A stretch of DNA of 64,000 bases from NCBI GenBank assembly GCA_965224225.1, contig CBDCZF010000029.1:248001-312000 (forward strand), written 5' to 3'. This document shows, one piece after another, positions 32,851 to 41,672 of this stretch. This stretch comes from CAJQQK01 sp965224225 (GTDB lineage: Bacteria > Pseudomonadota > Alphaproteobacteria > Rhizobiales > Hyphomicrobiaceae). Both the position numbers and the translations under genes were made by a program. The notes under the pieces are model-generated. The model was not told where the DNA came from. It ran no database searches and was given only the letters and a program-made list of their open reading frames with translations. Each line of letters opens with the position of its first letter. Position 1 is the first letter of the stretch.

Positions 32851-34209
32851 ATGTCTATCCTCAAAGCTCTAAACTCCTGGAACCAGCGGATCGATACCCG
32901 GATCGAGCATGTCGTCGGGCGCACGTCGAAGGCACGCCTGATCACACATAGTCTCGACTTGCCGGCCTACCGCTTTGTCGACCTTTACAATGCGCTTAGC
33001 GCCTACTTCGGTGCCCGCCGATCGGTCGAGCGTATCGAAAGCCAGCAGTCCGAATCCCTCAACCAGCTCATCCACGACGCCAAGCCGCAGTATGCCGATC
33101 GTTCGCTTGGCCGGGCCGCCAAGATCAGCTGGCAGACCGGTCCCGACCAGGAAGAGTACCTGCCGATCGACTGTTTCTGGCTGGCACCGGCCGGCGGCAG
33201 CGAACCGTGCTGCATCGGCCGGATCTTGTTCGAGGCCTACAGCCAGAAGACCAAGATCGAGATTGCCTGCACCGATACCGGGTGGGGCAAAGGCCTGCTC
33301 GATCGGCTGGTCGAACAAAGCCAACTCAATTCGATCTACCGCAATCAGCTCGTGCACCTGAGCTACGAGGCGGGCAAGCGGGATGAATACGGCGACATCG
33401 AAAAGCCCGAGACATTTCAGATCATCTTTTCAAAACTCGAGCCGGTTGCCGATGAGGACATCGTGCTCTCCGAGGAGCATGTCGAGACACTCAGGCGCAA
33501 CGTCATCGACCTGCACGCGCGCCGCGACATTCTGGCGGCCAACGGTGTGCCGGCGCGCCGCGGCGTCCTGCTGCACGGGCCGCCCGGCACGGGTAAGACG
33601 TTTGCCTGCCGGTATTTGTGCTACAAGCTTCCCAACGTGACGCGCATCTTTGTGACCGGGTCTTCGCTGCTCAACGTCGGCGCGATCTTTTCGTTTGCGA
33701 GATTGCTGCAGCCATCGGTGCTGTTTCTCGAGGACATCGACCTTATATTTGCGTCACGCGAGATCAATCTCTATTCGACCGCGCTCGGTGATCTGCTCGA
33801 CCAGATGGACGGCCTGCGCAGCCATGAGAACATCTCCGTCGTGCTGACGACTAACGCCATCGAGCGTCTCGAAGCCGCGATCAAGGATCGCCCCGGGCGG
33901 ATCAGCCAGTGCATCTACATGGGTGCGCCCAGCGGTGACTTGCGCCGCCGGTTTCTTGCCCACGAGTTCGAGCATCTCGATGCCGATGCTGTCGATCTCG
34001 ACCAGTTGGTCACAGATACGGACGGGGCGACTCAGGCATTCCTGAAGGAATGGGTGCGCCGCGCGGTGCAGATTGCGTGCGAGCGGCTCGATGATGCCGG
34101 CGGCCGGGCGCAATTGCGCAACGGCGACTTCGCCGTCGCGCTCGAGGAAATGATGAGCTTCCTCGAGGGCTCCGACGGGCAGATCGTGGGCTTCGTCGGA
34201 AGACGATGA
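32851..34209 (+). CDS. AAA family ATPase with unrecognised N-terminal domain
   Basis: A 452-residue protein whose C-terminal half (about residues 205-400) is a classical AAA module. Walker A GPPGTGKT is near residue 246, Walker B LFLEDIDLI near 291, sensor 1 in VVLTTNAIE, and a DRPGR arginine motif. The N-terminal 200 residues resemble nothing I know and probably bind a substrate or partner. No protease, adaptor or toxin gene is adjacent. AAA modules of this clade remodel or unfold protein complexes. The 249 bases before it show nothing recognisable. Confidence 0.85.
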   Translation: MSILKALNSWNQRIDTRIEHVVGRTSKARLITHSLDLPAYRFVDLYNALSAYFGARRSVERIESQQSESLNQLIHDAKPQYADRSLGRAAKISWQTGPDQEEYLPIDCFWLAPAGGSEPCCIGRILFEAYSQKTKIEIACTDTGWGKGLLDRLVEQSQLNSIYRNQLVHLSYEAGKRDEYGDIEKPETFQIIFSKLEPVADEDIVLSEEHVETLRRNVIDLHARRDILAANGVPARRGVLLHGPPGTGKTFACRYLCYKLPNVTRIFVTGSSLLNVGAIFSFARLLQPSVLFLEDIDLIFASREINLYSTALGDLLDQMDGLRSHENISVVLTTNAIERLEAAIKDRPGRISQCIYMGAPSGDLRRRFLAHEFEHLDADAVDLDQLVTDTDGATQAFLKEWVRRAVQIACERLDDAGGRAQLRNGDFAVALEEMMSFLEGSDGQIVGFVGRR

Positions 34210-34230
34210 TAGTTGAGGACTGCCGCCCGC

Positions 34231-34947
34231 TCAGCGGCCCTTGATCTTGCGCCAGGCTTCGAAGTCCGTGGTCGACTGCGGGTCGGTTGGCGGATAGAGG
34301 CCGAGGATCGAGCGGCCGGCGTGGACCTGTTCGGTAACGAAGTCCTCGAACGCCGTCATCTCGACGGTCTCAGCCGCGATCTCATCGGCAAGTGAAGCCG
34401 GGATAACAATCACTCCGTCGCTGTCACCAACGATCACGTCGCCCGGCCAGACCGGCGCATCGCCGCAGCCGATCGGCACGTTGATGTCGAGCGCCTGGTG
34501 GAAGGTCAGGTTGGTCGGGGCCGACGGGCGCGTGTGGAAGGAAGGAATATCGAGACGGGCGATCTCGGCAGCATCGCGGAAGCCGCCGTCGGTGACGATG
34601 CCGGCAACGCCGCGTTTCATCAAACGGGTAACGAGAATCGAACCGGCCGATGCGGCGCGCGGGTCCTTGCGGCTGTCGACTACGAAGACGGCGCCGGCGG
34701 GACATTCCTCGACCGCCTTGCGCTGCGGATGGCTGCGGTCCTGGAAAACGGTGATCGGGTTCAGGTCCTCGCGCGCCGGGATGGTGCGCAAGGTGAACGC
34801 CTCACCAACCATCGTCGGCTTGAGCGGATCGAGCGGCAGCACGCCCTGAATCATCTGGTTGCGAAATCCGCGCTTGAAGAGCGCAGTTGCAATCGTTGCT
34901 GAACTGACGGATTTCAGTTTGTCGCGGGTATCAGGGGCCAGCGGCAT
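34231..34947 (-). CDS. RraA family protein (4-hydroxy-4-methyl-2-oxoglutarate aldolase-like)
   Basis: A 238-residue RraA/HMG-aldolase fold protein. Family features are SSATIATALFKRGFRN near the N-terminus, GSILVTRLMKRGVAGIVTDGGFRDAAEI with the Arg-Asp pair used for metal and pyruvyl binding, and CGDAPVWPGDVIVGDSDGVIVIP. Such proteins cleave 4-carboxy-4-hydroxy-type keto acids to pyruvate in aromatic degradation, or modulate RNase E. The ATG at 34947 follows GAGG; the frame extends to 34995. It converges on the AAA ATPase gene. Confidence 0.85.
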   Translation of the reverse strand: MPLAPDTRDKLKSVSSATIATALFKRGFRNQMIQGVLPLDPLKPTMVGEAFTLRTIPAREDLNPITVFQDRSHPQRKAVEECPAGAVFVVDSRKDPRAASAGSILVTRLMKRGVAGIVTDGGFRDAAEIARLDIPSFHTRPSAPTNLTFHQALDINVPIGCGDAPVWPGDVIVGDSDGVIVIPASLADEIAAETVEMTAFEDFVTEQVHAGRSILGLYPPTDPQSTTDFEAWRKIKGR

Positions 34948-35085
34948 GGATGCCTCGTTGTTGCGTCGGGTTGTGTTGAGATGCTCCGTGGTCACTTATC
35001 ACAGCGGCGCCCAGCATTCGAGACGGTGCCCGAGGACGGTTCCATGACGGGCCAGTGTTTACTCGGACCTGAACCCTGAAATCCG

Positions 35086-35114
35086 TTGACTTTTCCGGTG
35101 TTCTCATTGATAAA
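35086..35114 (+). promoter_or_regulatory. Candidate sigma-70 promoter and long leader of rplU-rpmA
   Basis: TTGACT (35086-35091) and GATAAA (35109-35114) are spaced by 17 bases, a good housekeeping match. The leader from about 35121 to the rplU ATG at 35287 would be about 165 bases. Long leaders of ribosomal protein operons often hold autoregulatory structure, but I did not identify a known one. The rest of the 339-base gap 34948-35286 shows nothing else. Confidence 0.55.
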
Positions 35115-35286
35115 CGATCGCTTTCGTGGCCGGGGAGAACCGGTCGCGACAATAGCGCTGCCCGAGGTATCCGGTCATCACGCCGTCATGGCGTCATCAC
35201 CGAGAGCCTGGATCCCAGGTTTTTCGATAAGTTCCGCCATCGGGCGGGCACCGCAGGGCGCGGTTGAGAACGTGAAGGACAATCAC

Positions 35287-35601
35287 ATGTACGCAGTTAT
35301 CAAGACCGGCGGCAAGCAATACCGCGTGAGCAACGACGACGTTGTGACCATCGAACGTCTGGCCGGCGATGCGGCCGAGAAAATAGAATTCTCGGACGTT
35401 TTGATGGTCGGCAGCGGTGAGAGCGTCAAGGTCGGCAACCCGACGGTTGCCGGTGCCAAGGTCGTCGGCGAAATCGTCGAGCAGACGCGGGGCCCGAAGC
35501 TCATTGCCTTCAAGAAGCGCCGGCGCAAGAGTTCACGTCGCAAGCACGGCCACCGCCAGGATCTCACCAAGGTCCGCATTACCGAAATCGTTGGCGCCTG
35601 A
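35287..35601 (+). CDS. rplU: 50S ribosomal protein L21
   Basis: L21 binds 23S rRNA and L20 in the large subunit. The protein has 104 residues, the usual length, starting MYAVIKTGGKQYRV and containing the signature KKRRRKSSRRKHGHRQDLTKVRI near the C-terminus, read here as a basic rRNA-binding stretch. GAAGGA precedes the ATG. The open frame extends upstream to the promoter but has no L21 similarity. rpmA follows after 38 bases. Confidence 0.97.
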   Translation: MYAVIKTGGKQYRVSNDDVVTIERLAGDAAEKIEFSDVLMVGSGESVKVGNPTVAGAKVVGEIVEQTRGPKLIAFKKRRRKSSRRKHGHRQDLTKVRITEIVGA

Positions 35602-35639
35602 GACGGCTGCCTGAAAGGTTCAAAAGGGGATTTCTCGTC

Positions 35640-35912
35640 ATGGCACACAAAAAGGCAGGCGGCTCATCACGCAACGGCCGCGACTCTCACTCCAAGCGCC
35701 TCGGCATCAAGCGCTACGGCGGCGAGCATGTTGTCCCGGGCAATATCCTTTGCCGGCAACGCGGCACCAAGTGGCATCCGGGCCGCAACGTCGGGCTCGG
35801 AACAGACCACACGATCTTTGCCAAGGTCGAAGGCAACGTGAAGTTCGAGACCAAGCGCGGCGGACGCGTTTACATCTCGGTCGACCCGATGCCGTCGGAG
35901 GCTGCCGAATAG
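35640..35912 (+). CDS. rpmA: 50S ribosomal protein L27
   Basis: L27 reaches the peptidyl transferase centre with its N-terminus. The protein has 90 residues, starting MAHKKAGGSSRNGRDSHSKR and containing GGEHVVPGNILCRQRGTKWHPG. Co-transcribed with rplU. A strong terminator follows its stop. Confidence 0.98.
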   Translation: MAHKKAGGSSRNGRDSHSKRLGIKRYGGEHVVPGNILCRQRGTKWHPGRNVGLGTDHTIFAKVEGNVKFETKRGGRVYISVDPMPSEAAE

Positions 35913-35940
35913 CGCGATCTGCTTGATAAAATCGTTGAGG

Positions 35941-35970
35941 GGGCAGATGGCGCAGCCATCTGCCCTTTTT
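35941..35970 (+). terminator. Rho-independent terminator after rpmA
   Basis: GGGCAGATGG (35941-35950) and CCATCTGCCC (35956-35965) form a perfect 10-bp stem with a 5-base loop, followed by TTTTT. It should end or attenuate the rplU-rpmA transcript before the acetyltransferase-obgE unit. Confidence 0.9.
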
Positions 35971-35992
35971 GTTTGTGCAAAGGCTTCCAGCA

Positions 35993-36532
35993 ATGCTGCC
36001 TGAAAGGATTACGACGGATCGTCTCGAATTGCGCCCGCCGGTCGCTGCGGACGCCGTTCGCATCGCTGAATTGGCCGGCAACTGGCAGGTCGTCAGCCGG
36101 TTGGCACAAGCGCCCTATCCTTACACCCTGGCTGATGCACACCGGTTCCTTGGCAACGTCGCTGAACGCAGAGATGACACCGAATTCAATGTATATGCCA
36201 TCGCCCGGTGTGGCGAACTGATGGGTGTCCTGAGTATCACGGCGGAGGCGCACGGACCGACGCTTGGCTATTGGCTGGGCGAACCTCATTGGGGCGCAGG
36301 TATCATGACGGAAGCGGCGGGAGCTGTGATCGAGCAGTTCCTTAATGCCCAACCCGACGCAACGCTTGCCAGCGGCGTCTTCAAGGATAATCGTGCCTCG
36401 TTGGCGGTTCAGCGCAAACTCGGCTTCGAAATCGTTGGCGACAGCGAGATAATGTGTGTCGCCAGGGGCGAGAAGGTCATGCAGTTTGATACCGAACTCA
36501 ATCGTGCTCGCTTCGAAAAGGCAAGATCATGA
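35993..36532 (+). CDS. GNAT family N-acetyltransferase (RimJ/RimL type)
   Basis: A 179-residue acetyl-CoA-dependent acetyltransferase. It starts MLPERITTDRLELRPPVAAD and contains GYWLGEPHWGAGIMTEAAGAVI, where the acetyl-CoA-binding loop would be, and VFKDNRASLAVQRKLGFEIVG, the typical C-terminal GNAT block. A RimJ-like acetyltransferase between rpmA and obgE is common in alphaproteobacteria. Its stop overlaps the obgE start as ATGA. The substrate is unknown. Confidence 0.9.
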   Translation: MLPERITTDRLELRPPVAADAVRIAELAGNWQVVSRLAQAPYPYTLADAHRFLGNVAERRDDTEFNVYAIARCGELMGVLSITAEAHGPTLGYWLGEPHWGAGIMTEAAGAVIEQFLNAQPDATLASGVFKDNRASLAVQRKLGFEIVGDSEIMCVARGEKVMQFDTELNRARFEKARS

Positions 36533-37593
36533 AGTTCCTCGATCAGGCCAAGATCTACATCGCCTCGGGCAAGGGCGGTGATGGCTGCCTGTCCTTCCGG
36601 CGCGAAAAGTTCATCGAGTTCGGCGGGCCTGATGGCGGTGACGGCGGCAAGGGCGGAGACGTGTGGGTCGAGTGTGTCGAGAACCTCAACACGCTGATCG
36701 ACTATCGCTACCAGCAGCACTTCAAGGCCCAGAACGGCCGGCCGGGCATGGGCCGCAACCGCTCGGGCGTTGGCGGCGAGGACTGCATCATCAAGGTGCC
36801 GCCGGGCACGGAAGTACTCGCCGAAGACAACGAAACATTGATCGGCGACCTCAAGAAACCCGGCGATCGCATCCGCATTGCCAGGGGTGGCAACGGCGGC
36901 TTCGGCAACGCTCATTTCAAGTCGTCGACCAACCAGGCGCCCCGGCGCACCAATCCGGGCCAGCCGGCCGAAGAGTTCACGATCTGGCTGCGCCTCAAGC
37001 TGATTGCCGATGCCGGCCTGGTCGGCCTGCCGAACGCAGGCAAATCGACGTTTCTGGCAACCGTCAGCGCAGCCAAGCCGAAGATCGCCGACTATCCTTT
37101 CACGACGCTGCACCCCAACCTCGGCGTGGTGCGTGCCGGCGAGACCGACTTCGTGCTGGCCGACATTCCGGGCCTGATCGAGGGTGCCAGCGATGGCGCC
37201 GGCCTCGGCACGCGGTTTCTCGGTCATGTCGAACGCTGTCATGTGCTCTTGCATCTGGTCGACGTGACGGAAGAAGATGTCGCCGCGAGCTATCACACGA
37301 TACGCGCCGAACTCGCCGCCTACGGTCACGATCTCGATCAAAAGACGGAAATCGTCGCATTGTCGAAATCAGATGCCGTCGACGGCGAAACGCTCGACCG
37401 CAAGGCCCGCGAGCTTGCCGTCGCGTCCTCGAAGACGCCATTGCGGCTCTCGGCTGCTTCCGGTCTCGGTGTCCAGCAAGCGCTCTATCTGCTTGGCCAG
37501 ACCATTAAGGAAGCACGGCGCGAAGCAGCCGCCGCCGAAGCCCGCAAGCAGGGTGGCGGGGGTGCCAACACGTCTGCGTGGTCGCCGATATGA
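36529..37593 (+). CDS. obgE: GTPase ObgE/CgtA
   Basis: ObgE is an essential GTPase of 50S assembly and the stringent response. The 354-residue protein has the glycine-rich Obg domain (MKFLDQAKIYIASGKGGDGC to about residue 158) and then the G domain with GLPNAGKSTF, the DIPGLIEGASDGAGLG switch region and later G4/G5 motifs. It overlaps both the acetyltransferase gene and proB by ATGA, so the three are translationally coupled. Confidence 0.98.
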   Translation: MKFLDQAKIYIASGKGGDGCLSFRREKFIEFGGPDGGDGGKGGDVWVECVENLNTLIDYRYQQHFKAQNGRPGMGRNRSGVGGEDCIIKVPPGTEVLAEDNETLIGDLKKPGDRIRIARGGNGGFGNAHFKSSTNQAPRRTNPGQPAEEFTIWLRLKLIADAGLVGLPNAGKSTFLATVSAAKPKIADYPFTTLHPNLGVVRAGETDFVLADIPGLIEGASDGAGLGTRFLGHVERCHVLLHLVDVTEEDVAASYHTIRAELAAYGHDLDQKTEIVALSKSDAVDGETLDRKARELAVASSKTPLRLSAASGLGVQQALYLLGQTIKEARREAAAAEARKQGGGGANTSAWSPI

Positions 37594-38789
37594 GTGTGAT
37601 GGACGCCACAGCCGCGAAGAACGAGAACCTCAAGGCGGCAGCACGCGCCCGGTGGCAAAGTGCCCACCGCATTGTCATCAAGATCGGCTCGGCCCTGCTC
37701 GTCGACCGTGACACCGGCCGCGTGCGCGCGACTTGGCTCAATTCGCTGGCCGATGACATTGTGTCGCTGACCGGCGCGGGCAAGCAGGTGATGCTGGTCT
37801 CCTCCGGCGCCATTGCGCTCGGGCGCCACATCCTCAAGCTGGGGCCCGGCCCGCTAGAACTCGAGCAAAGTCAGGCGGCTGCCTCGGTCGGCCAGATCTC
37901 GCTGGCGCATGCTTATGAAAGCGTGTTTCAGCAGCGCGGCCTGACCACAGCGCAGATCCTGCTGACGCTCGGCGACACGGAAGAGCGCCGGCGTTATCTC
38001 AATGCCAGGCGGACGATCGACACGCTGCTTGCGCACGGTGCGCTACCGGTGGTCAATGAAAACGACACGGTCGCGACCAGTGAAATTCGCTACGGCGACA
38101 ACGACAGACTTTCAGCCCGAGTGGCCGGCATGATGAGTGCCGACTGCCTGGTGCTGCTCTCCGATGTCGACGGGCTTTATACCGCGCCGCCGGGAGTGGA
38201 GCCAGCCGGGCAACGCATCGATATCGTCGACAACATTACGCCGGCAATCGAGGCGATGGCGGGTGATGCGGGCTCCGAACTATCGCGTGGCGGCATGGTG
38301 ACCAAGATCGAGGCGGCCAAGATCGCACGCGCCGCCGGCACCAGCATGGTGATCGCGCTAGGGCGCAGATTGCACCCGATCGCGCAGCTCGATGAAGAGG
38401 CGCCGTGCACCTGGTTCGTCGCACCATCCGATCCCGTCACCGCACGCAAGCGCTGGATCGCCGGCCAGCTGACGCCGAAGGGCTCGCTGACCATCGACCA
38501 TGGCGCAGAACGGGCGCTGGCGGGCGGCAAGAGCCTGCTGCCGGCCGGTGTGACGGCGGTTGGCGGCACATTCGATCGCGGCGAGATGGTGCGCATCGTG
38601 AGCGAGGACGGCCGCGAGATCGGGCGCGGATTGACGGCCTATGCCGACGGGGATGCAGCGCGTATCATAGGCCGCAAATCAAGTGAGATCGCGGAGATCC
38701 TCGGCTTCAGAGGTCGCAAGGAACTCATCCATCGCGATGATTTGATGTTCCACCGCTCGGTGGAGCCGGAAGGTGAAGGCCATGAATAA
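37590..38789 (+). CDS. proB: Glutamate 5-kinase
   Basis: ProB phosphorylates glutamate in the first step of proline synthesis. The 399-residue protein has an N-terminal amino-acid kinase domain (RIVIKIGSALLVD, VSSGAIALGR, VVNENDTVATSEIRYGDND) and a C-terminal PUA domain (from about residue 300). It starts at ATG 37590, overlapping the obgE stop, and its last codons overlap the proA start. Confidence 0.98.
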   Translation: MSVMDATAAKNENLKAAARARWQSAHRIVIKIGSALLVDRDTGRVRATWLNSLADDIVSLTGAGKQVMLVSSGAIALGRHILKLGPGPLELEQSQAAASVGQISLAHAYESVFQQRGLTTAQILLTLGDTEERRRYLNARRTIDTLLAHGALPVVNENDTVATSEIRYGDNDRLSARVAGMMSADCLVLLSDVDGLYTAPPGVEPAGQRIDIVDNITPAIEAMAGDAGSELSRGGMVTKIEAAKIARAAGTSMVIALGRRLHPIAQLDEEAPCTWFVAPSDPVTARKRWIAGQLTPKGSLTIDHGAERALAGGKSLLPAGVTAVGGTFDRGEMVRIVSEDGREIGRGLTAYADGDAARIIGRKSSEIAEILGFRGRKELIHRDDLMFHRSVEPEGEGHE

Positions 38790-40065
38790 ACTGGATAGGG
38801 TGGAAGCCGACACGGATGAGCTTATGGCGGGCCTTGGCCATGCCGCGCGAGCGGCGGCCCGCCGGCTTGCCCGCGCCACGCGCGAAGAAAAGGACGAAGC
38901 TCTGAGGGCCGCGGCCGACGCGCTGCGCGCCAGCGCCCGGGCTATCATCGAGGCCAACGCCATCGATGTCGCAGCGGCAGGTGAGGCGGGCAGACCGGGA
39001 TCATTCATCGACCGATTGACGCTCAACGCCGACCGCGTCGAGAGCATGGCCGCCGGCCTCGAGGCGATTGCCGAACTCGATGATCCGATCGGCTCGGTGA
39101 TCGCCGAATGGCGCCGGCCGAACAAGCTGCTGATCGAACGCGTGCGCACGCCGCTCGGCGTGATCGGCGTGATCTACGAAAGCCGGCCGAACGTCACGGC
39201 CGATGCCGGCGCGCTGTGTCTCAAGGCGGGCAACGCCTCGATCCTGCGTGGCGGCTCCGAGAGCTATCATTCAGCCCGCGCCATTCACGCATGTCTGGTG
39301 CAAGGCCTCAAGGCTGCCGATCTGCCGGAAGCCGCCATCCAGCTCGTGCCCACGACCGATCGAGCTGCGGTTGGCGAGATGCTGCGCGGGCTCGACGGCG
39401 CGCTCGACGTTATCGTACCGCGGGGCGGCAAGAGCCTTGTCGCCAGGGTCCAGGATGAAGCTCGCGTGCCGGTATTCGCGCACCTCGAAGGCATCTGCCA
39501 CGTCTATCTCGACCGCGGCGCCGACCTCGACGATGCCGTGCCGGTGATCATCAATTCGAAGCTCAGGCGTACCGGCATCTGCGGTGCGGCCGAGACCCTA
39601 CTCGTCGACAGCCAAGCGCCGGCCGGTCATCTCGAAGCCGCCGTCAAAGCGCTGCTCGATGCCGGTTGCGAGGTGCGCGGCGATGCGGCGGCCCAGGCGG
39701 TCGACCCGCGCGTCAAGCCGGCAACTGAAGAGGACTGGGGCACCGAGTATCTCGACGCGATCATCTCGGTCAAAACCGTCGACGGCGTCGATGAAGCAAT
39801 CGAGCACATCGCGGCCTTCGGCTCCAACCACACGGACTGCATTTTGACCGCGTGCTACGGGACGGCAGCGCATTTCCTCGCACGCGTCGATTCGGCCATC
39901 GTGCTGCATAATGCCTCGACGCAATTCGCCGACGGCGGCGAATTCGGCATGGGCGCCGAGATCGGCATCGCGACCGGCAAAATGCACGCCCGCGGCCCGG
40001 TCGGCGTCGAGCAGCTGACCAGCTTCAAATACATGGTCCACGGCACAGGGCAGACGCGGCCGTAG
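38782..40065 (+). CDS. proA: Glutamate-5-semialdehyde dehydrogenase (gamma-glutamyl phosphate reductase)
   Basis: ProA reduces gamma-glutamyl phosphate to the semialdehyde with NADPH. The 427-residue protein has family blocks RTPLGVIGVIYESRPNVTADA, LRGGSESYHS and the catalytic-Cys region NSKLRRTGICGAAETLLVD. It starts at ATG 38782 behind GGAAGG and GAAGG, overlapping proB by 8 bases. It is followed by an array of four hairpins. Confidence 0.98.
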   Translation: MNKLDRVEADTDELMAGLGHAARAAARRLARATREEKDEALRAAADALRASARAIIEANAIDVAAAGEAGRPGSFIDRLTLNADRVESMAAGLEAIAELDDPIGSVIAEWRRPNKLLIERVRTPLGVIGVIYESRPNVTADAGALCLKAGNASILRGGSESYHSARAIHACLVQGLKAADLPEAAIQLVPTTDRAAVGEMLRGLDGALDVIVPRGGKSLVARVQDEARVPVFAHLEGICHVYLDRGADLDDAVPVIINSKLRRTGICGAAETLLVDSQAPAGHLEAAVKALLDAGCEVRGDAAAQAVDPRVKPATEEDWGTEYLDAIISVKTVDGVDEAIEHIAAFGSNHTDCILTACYGTAAHFLARVDSAIVLHNASTQFADGGEFGMGAEIGIATGKMHARGPVGVEQLTSFKYMVHGTGQTRP

Positions 40066-40075
40066 TTTAGGGTTT

Positions 40076-40167
40076 CCAAAGGGCCCCGCCCTTTGGCAGG
40101 ATTGTTAAGGACAGCGTCCTTAACGTATCGGCGCCGAGCGCCGATTGATGAGGGGTTTCACCCCTCA
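40076..40167. repeat. Array of four consecutive perfect hairpins between proA and nadD
   Basis: Four back-to-back stems: CCAAAGGG/CCCTTTGG (40076-40083, 40089-40096), GTTAAGGAC/GTCCTTAAC (40104-40112, 40116-40124), ATCGGCGC/GCGCCGAT (40127-40134, 40138-40145) and TGAGGGG/CCCCTCA (40149-40155, 40161-40167). Loops are 3-5 bases and gaps 2-7 bases. It starts 11 bases after the proA stop. None has a clear T-run. The regular design looks like a repeat element rather than a simple terminator. Confidence 0.75.
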
Positions 40168-40215
40168 AACTCCCGATCAGGGACATCGAAATCGTGTTCG
40201 AAACATCGACACGAC

Positions 40216-40890
40216 ATGTCCCTGGACCCGAACAGGATTAGCCGATTGGCCTTCAAGAGTGCACCGGTCCGCTTCGGCTCCATTGCCCCCAAGCCGCCGT
40301 TGGTCATGCCGGGCCAGCGTGTCGGTCTGCTCGGCGGCTCGTTCAACCCGCCGCACGAAGCGCACAAGCTGGTCACCGAGATCGCGCTGCGTCGGCTCGG
40401 GCTCGATTTTGTTTGGTGGATCGTAACGCCCGGCAATCCGCTCAAATCGCACGATGGCCTGGCACCGCTGGCAGAGCGCCTGGAAAGCTGCCGCAAACTT
40501 GTCGGCGGTGATCCGCGCATCAGGATCACGAGTTTCGAGGCCGAACTCCCTTCAGCCTACACGGCTGCAACGCTTGCCTACCTGAAGCTAAGATATCCGG
40601 CCGTGCGCTTCGTCTGGCTGATGGGGGCCGACAATCTTGCCGCCTTCCACAACTGGCAGGACTGGCGCTCGATCGCAGCCGCCATGCCGGTCGCCGTGGT
40701 CGATCGGCCGGGTTGGCACATGCAGGGCATGGCAAGCCCCATGGCCCGGGCATTCGGGCGGCAGTTCATTCCGGAAAGGCGAGCGGCAATACTTTCGAAA
40801 CAGCAGCCGCCATGCTGGACCTTCCTGACGGGCCCCCTGTCCCATCTCTCATCGACAGCGATTCGCTTTGGCGGCCATGAACAAGGTTAA
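40216..40890 (+). CDS. nadD: Nicotinate-nucleotide adenylyltransferase
   Basis: NadD adenylates nicotinate mononucleotide in NAD synthesis. The 224-residue protein has the nucleotidyltransferase motif VGLLGGSFNPPHEAH (an HxxH variant), KSHDGLAPLAERLESC, RFVWLMGADNLAAFHNW and the C-terminal SSTAIR motif. The ATG at 40216 gives an N-terminal extension of about 35 residues before the conserved core, as seen in many alphaproteobacterial NadD proteins. rsfS follows, the usual neighbour. Confidence 0.95.
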   Translation: MSLDPNRISRLAFKSAPVRFGSIAPKPPLVMPGQRVGLLGGSFNPPHEAHKLVTEIALRRLGLDFVWWIVTPGNPLKSHDGLAPLAERLESCRKLVGGDPRIRITSFEAELPSAYTAATLAYLKLRYPAVRFVWLMGADNLAAFHNWQDWRSIAAAMPVAVVDRPGWHMQGMASPMARAFGRQFIPERRAAILSKQQPPCWTFLTGPLSHLSSTAIRFGGHEQG

Positions 40891-41026
40891 TGAGACGCAA
40901 ACAACTGCGGCATTCCGTCATGAGTCGGTCAGACTATCACGCTATTGCTATTGTTGATGGAGCCGAATTGTGCATATGATGACAACGCGTCGCAGCAGAT
41001 TGCGTGTCGCTTGATCGGACGAGGCC

Positions 41027-41503
41027 ATGAAGGTGCCGGGCGCGTCCGACGGTTCCATATTTGGATTTGAATGGCCCAAGGAACGAACACCACCAATGCC
41101 AACTGCCCTGGAGGGTGCCCTGAGCGGCATGCCTCGGCCTGAAATCGTGTCTACGGACATCGATTCAAAAGGCCTCCTGAAGGAAATCGTTTCGCTTCTC
41201 GATGATGCGAAAGCAGAAGACATCGTCGAAATCGAACTTGCCGGAAAGTCGACCGTTGCGGACTTCATGGTGATCGCGAGCGGCCGCTCCGATCGCCACG
41301 TCGGTGCGATTGCCGATCAGCTGCAGCGCCGGCTAAAAGAGATCAAGTATGGCACTGTGCGCGTCGAGGGCCAGCCGGCCAACGACTGGGTGCTGATTGA
41401 TGTCGGCGATGTCGTCGTTCATATTTTCCGGCCCGAGGTGCGTGAGTTCTACAACCTCGAGAAAATGTGGCTGACCGAGCATCCCGGCGAGAACACGCAT
41501 TAG
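41027..41503 (+). CDS. rsfS: Ribosome silencing factor RsfS
   Basis: RsfS binds L14 and blocks subunit joining during starvation. The conserved domain starts at LLKEIVSLLDDAKAEDIVEIEL and includes ADFMVIASGRSDRHVGAIAD and DWVLIDVGDVVVHIFRPEVREFYNLEKMW. The start is uncertain: ATG 41027 (158 residues) with GGA seven bases upstream, or ATG 41096 (135 residues). The gene order nadD-rsfS-rlmH is conserved. Confidence 0.95.
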   Translation: MKVPGASDGSIFGFEWPKERTPPMPTALEGALSGMPRPEIVSTDIDSKGLLKEIVSLLDDAKAEDIVEIELAGKSTVADFMVIASGRSDRHVGAIADQLQRRLKEIKYGTVRVEGQPANDWVLIDVGDVVVHIFRPEVREFYNLEKMWLTEHPGENTH

Positions 41504-41583
41504 TTTTCGCTCACGGTGCTGTGCCTCACTTCGCTCGGGCACCTCCGCGAGGGTGGCGCAAAGCGCCGGGTCGCGTGCGCTCC
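41503..41583 (+). repeat. Dispersed intergenic repeat, copy A
   Basis: This sequence starts at the rsfS stop codon. Its core (41542-41576, CCTCCGCGAGGGTGGCGC then GCGCCGGGTCGCGT) matches 30 of 35 positions of a core at 46110-46144 after the ketoacyl synthase gene, and both copies also share CGCTCAC near the left end. The core holds a GGCGC/GCGCC hairpin. Both copies follow a stop codon in the same orientation. Confidence 0.65.
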
Positions 41584-41672
41584 CTGACACGGCTTGTCGT
41601 TTACGCGGCGGCATTCGGTGCCGGGTCCGCGTTGCTAACGGACATGGCGTTCCGGAAATCTCCGGCTGAGAC

